The notes under the pieces: generated by a model
Seen by the model: only the letters and a program-made list of their open reading frames with translations
The model's database searches: none
Told to the model about the DNA's origin: nothing
Translations under genes and position numbers: made by a program
NCBI RefSeq assembly: GCF_025938095.1
Contig: NZ_JAPCZF010000002.1
Coordinates: 1 to 64,000 of the forward strand
Length of the DNA stretch: 64,000 nt
Direction of reading: 5' to 3'
Source: Novosphingobium sp. JCM 18896
Lineage (GTDB): Bacteria > Pseudomonadota > Alphaproteobacteria > Sphingomonadales > Sphingomonadaceae
Shown: positions 59,747-64,000 of the stretch, piece by piece
Numbering within the stretch: the stretch's first letter is position 1
How the letters are laid out: the number at the start of each line of letters is the position of its first letter

Positions 59747-60937
59747 ATGGACCTGACCTACGATCCCCCCGCCCAGTTCCGCCACGCTGCGGACCAGCTC
59801 CACGAGCTCGTCGCGCGCGAGGTCGGCAGCGACGACTTCGGCCCGGCAGACTACCTGCCCGGCCTCAAGGTCTTCCTCCAGTCGATGGACTACGACCCGC
59901 GCTTCACCGAGCACGGCCACCGCGCTGCCTGGGGCCAGGTGGTCCACGTCCTCAAGGGCCGCGCCCACGCGGTCAAGGCGATGAAGGCAAACCCGGGCTT
60001 CGATACGAAGCCGATCGTCAGTCCCGTGGTCATCACCGGCGTGCCGCGCACGGGCACCACCGCGCTGCACCGGCTGATGGCGGTCGATCCGCGCTTCCAG
60101 GGGCTGCAGACCTGGCTGCTCGACAGCCCGATGCCGCGCCCGCCGCTCGACACCTGGGCGAGCTATCCCGAATTCCAGAAGTCGATGGCGGTGATCGAAG
60201 CGCGCTATGCCGCCGCACCGCAGAAGCGCGCCGCGCACCACATCGCCGCCGAGGAGGTGCACGAATGCTGCATGCTCCTCTATCAAAGCTTCAATTCGAA
60301 CATCCTGTCGTGCTCTTGGTCCTCGGCCACCTATGACGCCTGGCAGCGCCACCAGGACGAGCGCGCTGCTTACGACTATTACTACAAGTGCGTGCAGCTG
60401 ATCGGCATGAACGATCCCGACAAGCGCTGGCTGCTCAAGAATCCCGGGCACATCGAGAACCTCGACCTGCTGTTCGCGGTCTATCCCGACGCCAAGGTGA
60501 TCCAGACCCACCGCGATCCGGCCAAGGCGATCCCCAGCCTGGTCTCGCTGCTGATGAACCTGCACCCGATCTACGAAGAAGGCCGCTACGACCAGCGCGC
60601 CGAGAACATGCTGGTGCGCGAGGTCGACGTCTGGTCCGACGCCGTGCGCCGCTGCGACAAGGTGCGCGAGCAGCATCCGGGCCAGGTGCTCGACGTGGTC
60701 CACGCCGATTTCCACCGCGATCCGATGGGCGTGCTCGAACGGATCTACGCCTTCATCGACATGGACATCCCCGACGACACCCGCGCGGCCATGGCTCAGC
60801 GGATCGAGGAGAAGCCCGAACTGGCGCGCGGCGCGCACCGCTACAGCATCAAGGACTACGGCATGACCGAAGAACAGGCACGCGAGCCCTTCGGCGACTA
60901 CGTCCAGCGCTTCGATCTGCTGGAGAAGAAGGCATGA
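59747..60937 (+). CDS. PAPS-dependent sulfotransferase-family protein
   Basis: A 396-aa cytosolic sulfotransferase-fold protein. The PAPS phosphate-binding loop is TGVPRTGTTALHRLM (Gly98-Thr104 core) and the 3'-phosphate site is QTHRDPAKAIPS after WLLKNPGHIENLDLL. Family transfers sulfuryl groups to hydroxyls, but members of this 390-aa sphingomonad/mycobacterial branch are uncharacterised and could act on steroids, phenols or CoA-linked intermediates. Start at 59747. It overlaps the alcohol dehydrogenase gene (ATGA). Presence of a sulfotransferase inside a catabolic cluster is unusual. Confidence 0.88.
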   Translation: MDLTYDPPAQFRHAADQLHELVAREVGSDDFGPADYLPGLKVFLQSMDYDPRFTEHGHRAAWGQVVHVLKGRAHAVKAMKANPGFDTKPIVSPVVITGVPRTGTTALHRLMAVDPRFQGLQTWLLDSPMPRPPLDTWASYPEFQKSMAVIEARYAAAPQKRAAHHIAAEEVHECCMLLYQSFNSNILSCSWSSATYDAWQRHQDERAAYDYYYKCVQLIGMNDPDKRWLLKNPGHIENLDLLFAVYPDAKVIQTHRDPAKAIPSLVSLLMNLHPIYEEGRYDQRAENMLVREVDVWSDAVRRCDKVREQHPGQVLDVVHADFHRDPMGVLERIYAFIDMDIPDDTRAAMAQRIEEKPELARGAHRYSIKDYGMTEEQAREPFGDYVQRFDLLEKKA

Positions 60938-61941
60938 AGGCCGCGATCTATGCCGGACAGGGCGGGGCGATCACGATCGAGGACCTGCCCAATCCCGAAC
61001 CCGGGCCGAACGACCTCATCATCAAGGTCGCGCGCTGCGGCATCTGCGGCACCGACCTGTCGATGACCAAGGGCGGCATGTGGGACTTCGGCGCGGGCGT
61101 GCAGTTCGGCCACGAATATGCCGGCGAAATCGTCGAGGTCGGCAAGGAGGTGACGAGCTTCCAGGTCGGCGAGCGCATCGCCGTGCTGCCCTCGGTCGCT
61201 TGCGGCGAATGCCAGTCGTGCCGCGGCCATGGCAATAACGTGTTGTGCAACGCCAGCCCCGGCTCGGCCATGGCCGGCTTCGCCGAACTGGCACGCGTGC
61301 CTATCAGCGTCGCCACGCGGCTGCCCTCGGTGCTGTCGATGGAGGACGGCGCCTTGATCGAGCCGCTAGCGATCAGCCTCTACGGCGTGAAGCTCGCGCA
61401 GATCCAGCCCGGCGACCGCGTGCTCGTGCTCGGCGGCGGCACCGTCGCGCTCTATGCGATCTATTGGGCGCGGCGCCTCGGCGCGGGCAAGATCGTCGCC
61501 ATGTCGCGATCGTCGCGGCGCAAGGACCTGAGCCTCGAAATGGGCGCTGACGCCTTCATCGCCTATGGCGACAACGAGATCGGCGAGGTGATCGAGGCGC
61601 TCGGCGGCAGCCCGCAGATCGTGTTCGAATGCGTCGGCGCCGAGGGCATGCTGATGAAGTCGGTCATGCACGTCGGCCAGTTCGGCAAGGTGGTCAGCCT
61701 CGGCTTCTGCACCGCGCCCGATCCGGTGATCCCGGGCCTCGCCAGCTACAAGTGCGCCTCGATCCAGTTCGCGGTCGGCTATTCGATGAAGGAGTTCCTC
61801 TACATCGCCGACCAGATGGACAAGGGCCACTGCGATCCTAAGGCGATCGTTACGAACACCGTGCCGCTCGCGGACCTGGCCGGAACGATGCAAAAGCTGC
61901 GCGGACCGAACGACGAGACCAAGGTCCACGTCGTGATGTGA
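60934..61941 (+). CDS. Zinc-dependent alcohol dehydrogenase
   Basis: A 335-aa medium-chain dehydrogenase. Catalytic zinc ligands Cys35 and His60-Glu61 (CGICGTDL, FGHEYAGE), structural zinc Cys90, Cys93, Cys96 and Cys105, and Rossmann motif VLGGGTVAL. It resembles sorbitol/threonine dehydrogenase-like enzymes that oxidise secondary alcohols with NAD(P)+. ATGA overlap with the sulfotransferase gene. A family B repeat follows. Confidence 0.92.
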   Translation: MKAAIYAGQGGAITIEDLPNPEPGPNDLIIKVARCGICGTDLSMTKGGMWDFGAGVQFGHEYAGEIVEVGKEVTSFQVGERIAVLPSVACGECQSCRGHGNNVLCNASPGSAMAGFAELARVPISVATRLPSVLSMEDGALIEPLAISLYGVKLAQIQPGDRVLVLGGGTVALYAIYWARRLGAGKIVAMSRSSRRKDLSLEMGADAFIAYGDNEIGEVIEALGGSPQIVFECVGAEGMLMKSVMHVGQFGKVVSLGFCTAPDPVIPGLASYKCASIQFAVGYSMKEFLYIADQMDKGHCDPKAIVTNTVPLADLAGTMQKLRGPNDETKVHVVM

Positions 61942-61962
61942 GGAACAGGCCGTAAGGAAAAC

Positions 61963-62054
61963 CGTCATCCCCGCGAAAGCGGGGACCTCTCTCGGTCTTG
62001 TCCGAGATCGCGGAGACACACCGGCCAAAGGTCCCCGCTTTCGCGGGGAGGACG
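61963..62054. repeat. Palindromic intergenic repeat, family B
   Basis: A 92-bp element with CGTCATCCCCGCGAAAGCGG at the left and CCCCGCTTTCGCGGGGAGGACG at the right. The middle (CTCGGTCTTGTCCGAG) forms its own small hairpin. Outer ends match the copies at 40205 and 42953. Confidence 0.8.
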
Positions 62055-62080
62055 GGCTGATACGAATTGGGAGACCCACA

Positions 62081-63145
62081 ATGACCGCCCCCATCCCCGC
62101 ACTCGTGGTCGGCACCGGCTTCGGCTGCCGTATCCACGTGCCCGCCTTGCGCGCGACCGGCTTCGAGGTCGTCGGCCTGGTCGGCAACACCCCCGAGAAG
62201 CTGGCCAAGCGCGCCGCGCAGAACGGCATCGCACGCCATTTCACCGACCTCGACGAGGCGATCACGGCGACGAGCGCCAAGGTGGTGACCATCGCGACGC
62301 CGCCGAGCACCCATGCGGCGCTGACGCTCAAGGCCATCGCCCACGGCTGCCACGTCGTCTGCGAAAAGCCCTTCGCCTTCGACGCCGCCGAAGGCCAGGC
62401 CATGCTCGATGCCGCCGAGAAGGCCGGCGTGTTCCACATGGTCGCGCACGAGTTCCGCTGGCTGCCCGATCGCGCGCTGTTCGGCCGCGCCATCGCCGAG
62501 GGCATGATCGGCGATCCGCGCTTCCTGGTGATGGACCAGTTCATCCCGTTCTGCGCCGATCCCGAGACGCCGCTGCCCAAGTGGTGGTTCGACAAGGCAT
62601 CGGGCGGCGGCTGGCTCGGCGCCGGCGGCTCACACCTGATGGACCAGATCCGCGCCTGGCTCGGCGAATTCGAGGACGTCAGCGCCAACCTGTTCCTGAC
62701 CTCGGACCGCAAGGCCGATGTCGAGGATTCCTATTCGATGCGCTTCCGCATGAAGAGCGGGGTCGAAGGTTCGATGCAGCAGACCGCGGGCGCCTGGGGC
62801 CCTTCGGCGACCTTGTGGCGCTGCGCCGGTACCAAGGGCACGGTCTGGACCGAGGCCGGCAAGGTCTTCGTCGCCGACAAGCAGGGCACGCGCGAGCTGG
62901 CAGTCACGCCCGACCTCGAACTGCCGCCCGCACCGCCCGCTGAAGAAGGCGCGCGGCGCATGTCGCACTTCGAGATCGGGCCGTTCACCCGCTTCTGCGA
63001 GGCGCTGCACGCGGGCATCGAGGGCAAGCCCTCGCCTTCTGCCGTTCCCGTGCCGACCTTCCGCGACGGCCTCGCCTCGATGCAGATCCTTGACGCGATG
63101 CGCGCTTCGTCCGCCAATGGCGGCGCCGTGACCAAGGTAGGATGA
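62081..63145 (+). CDS. Gfo/Idh/MocA-family oxidoreductase
   Basis: A 354-aa NAD(P)-dependent dehydrogenase. Rossmann VVGTGFGCRIHVPALRATG, CEKPFAFDAAEGQAM with the conserved Lys, and GGGWLGAGGSHLMDQIRAW in the C-terminal domain, where His is conserved. Start at 62081 after GGGAGACCC. It is the second family member in the window. It precedes two CMD-type genes with only 4 nt to the next start and belongs to the same operon. Substrate unknown. Confidence 0.9.
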   Translation: MTAPIPALVVGTGFGCRIHVPALRATGFEVVGLVGNTPEKLAKRAAQNGIARHFTDLDEAITATSAKVVTIATPPSTHAALTLKAIAHGCHVVCEKPFAFDAAEGQAMLDAAEKAGVFHMVAHEFRWLPDRALFGRAIAEGMIGDPRFLVMDQFIPFCADPETPLPKWWFDKASGGGWLGAGGSHLMDQIRAWLGEFEDVSANLFLTSDRKADVEDSYSMRFRMKSGVEGSMQQTAGAWGPSATLWRCAGTKGTVWTEAGKVFVADKQGTRELAVTPDLELPPAPPAEEGARRMSHFEIGPFTRFCEALHAGIEGKPSPSAVPVPTFRDGLASMQILDAMRASSANGGAVTKVG

Positions 63146-63149
63146 GTCG

Positions 63150-63548
63150 ATGAACGAGAATTTCGAGAAGGGCATCAAGGTCTTCGAGGAGGTCTATGGC
63201 CCCGAGCAGGCGCAGGGCCTGCGCGACCACGTCGAGGGCGGCGAAGGCTTCGGCGTGCTCCAGGCGCAATGGTCGATGGAATGGCCGTTCGGCCAGGTCT
63301 GGACGCGCGAGGAGCAGATGGCCCGGCGCGACCGCAGCCTCGCCGTGCTGGGCATGATGATCGGCCTGAGGAGCTTCGAAGAGATCCGCTACCACACCAA
63401 GATGGGCCTCGCGAACGGGCTGACCCGGCAGGAGATCGAGGAGGTGTTCTACTCGGCGCTGCCCTATTGCGGCTTCCCCATCGCCAACACCGCCAAGGCG
63501 GCGATGCTGGCCGCGTTCAAGGACCTCGACGAGGCCGCGGCCAAGTGA
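63150..63548 (+). CDS. Carboxymuconolactone decarboxylase-like protein (PcaC type)
   Basis: A 132-aa protein with the complete small-CMD fold: RRDRSLAVLGMMIGLRSFEEIRYHTKMGLANGLTRQEIEEVFYSALPYCGFPIANTA, matching gamma-carboxymuconolactone decarboxylase. In beta-ketoadipate pathways PcaC removes CO2 from the lactone; here no other protocatechuate genes are present, so the true substrate is open. Start at 63150, 4 nt after the Gfo/Idh stop. Overlaps the next gene (GTGA). Confidence 0.88.
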   Translation: MNENFEKGIKVFEEVYGPEQAQGLRDHVEGGEGFGVLQAQWSMEWPFGQVWTREEQMARRDRSLAVLGMMIGLRSFEEIRYHTKMGLANGLTRQEIEEVFYSALPYCGFPIANTAKAAMLAAFKDLDEAAAK

Positions 63549-63949
63549 CCGCCGGCGGGGACCCGCGCCACGCGATCTTCGCCGAGGGCTTCGGCCGGGC
63601 GATGACCGAAGACGTCGAGGCGCTGGGCGAGAACCGCGAGACCTTCGGCCCGCTCCAGGCCAAGTGGACGCTCGACCTGCCCTATGGCGAGCTGTGGACG
63701 CGCGAAGAGCAGCTGCCGCGCAAGCTGCGCAGCTTCACCGTGCTCGGCATCCTGATCGGCCTGCGCCAGCCCGAGGAGATCAAGGCCCATGTCCGCATGG
63801 GCCTGGCCAACGGTCTGACCCGCCAGGAGTTCGAGGAGATCTTCTACTCGGCCGTGTTCTACGGCGGCTTCCCCATCGCCAACACGGCCAAGCACGCTAT
63901 CCTCGAAGCCTTCGCCGAGATCGAGGCCGAGGGCCGGACGATTCCCTGA
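63545..63949 (+). CDS. Carboxymuconolactone decarboxylase-like protein (PcaC type)
   Basis: A 134-aa paralogue of the preceding protein with LRSFTVLGILIGLRQPEEIKAHVRMGLANGLTRQEFEEIFYSAVFYGGFPIANTA. The conserved cysteine of YCGFP is glycine here (YGGFP), so one of the two may be non-catalytic and form a mixed hexamer. Start is GTG at 63545 overlapping the previous stop. Followed 10 nt later by the start of another gene. Confidence 0.88.
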   Translation: MTAGGDPRHAIFAEGFGRAMTEDVEALGENRETFGPLQAKWTLDLPYGELWTREEQLPRKLRSFTVLGILIGLRQPEEIKAHVRMGLANGLTRQEFEEIFYSAVFYGGFPIANTAKHAILEAFAEIEAEGRTIP

Positions 63950-63959
63950 GGAGCGCGCG

Positions 63960-64000
63960 ATGAACAGGTTCACCGTCGGCGAGGCGACGATCCATCGGAT
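63960..64000 (+). CDS. Partial gene cut by the window edge
   Basis: ATG at 63960 with AGGAG 7 nt upstream starts a frame reading MNRFTVGEATIHR that runs off the window. The beginning resembles MBL-fold metallo-hydrolases, which often start with TVGDATITRIEE-like strands, but 13 residues cannot prove this. It belongs to the CMD/Gfo operon. Confidence 0.5.
   Translation, partial: MNRFTVGEATIHR

Overview
The window looks like chromosomal DNA from a sphingomonad-type alphaproteobacterium (Novosphingobium/Sphingobium-like). This is inferred, not proven. The grounds are high GC with strong G/C third-position bias, two TonB-dependent receptors, a MucR-family regulator, a CHASE3-HWE kinase, SulP plus beta-carbonic anhydrase, a carboxylic acid reductase, and many short catabolic operons. 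No rRNA, tRNA, CRISPR array, transposase or integrase was found.

Layout. 0-4 kb: MucR-type regulator and a TonB-dependent receptor whose start lies beside a possible Shine-Dalgarno-masking hairpin. 4-13 kb: LysR regulator divergent from a secreted arylsulfatase, then a carboxylic acid reductase and an OPT transporter. 13-19.7 kb: GST, SulP transporter and beta-carbonic anhydrase (probable bicarbonate uptake), an OmpR/EnvZ-type two-component pair, a secreted protein, and a small secreted-protein gene that looks frameshifted. 19.8-30.5 kb: Gfo/Idh oxidoreductase divergent from AKR plus flavin monooxygenase, then PhyH dioxygenase, MFS transporter, TonB-dependent receptor, SnoaL-like protein and PQQ dehydrogenase. 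30.8-34.6 kb: alpha/beta hydrolase, OsmC protein, dCTP deaminase, and a CHASE3-HWE kinase with a receiver-only protein. 34.7-40.2 kb: surface-polysaccharide precursor genes (two UDP-sugar dehydrogenases and a 2-epimerase), interrupted by an AT-richer pair of unknown genes. 40.4-44.9 kb: secreted protein, sulfite-oxidase-like molybdoenzyme with cytochrome b561, two CMD-family proteins and YjbQ. 45-51.5 kb: two enoyl-CoA hydratases and an EmrAB/TolC-type efflux operon with divergent TetR. 51.6-54 kb: PhoX phosphatase with a PKD-like insert. 54.5-64 kb: YqgE, then a chain of tightly packed, often overlapping catabolic genes (FAH hydrolase, DUF3237, FAD monooxygenase, DUF1214-like protein, SDR, sulfotransferase, Zn-alcohol dehydrogenase, Gfo/Idh, two CMD proteins, start of another gene).

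How it fits together. Most of the window is transport plus oxidation of carbon or organosulfur compounds, in short operons. Several are preceded by short perfect palindromes typical of TetR/GntR-like operators (7524, 22944, 44940, 50776/50837, 57557). Two families of about 90-130 bp palindromic intergenic repeats recur between genes. The best candidates for something undescribed are the low-GC two-gene cassette at 36.2-37.6 kb and the sulfotransferase-containing catabolic cluster at 55-64 kb. Neither can be given a substrate or function from sequence reading alone.
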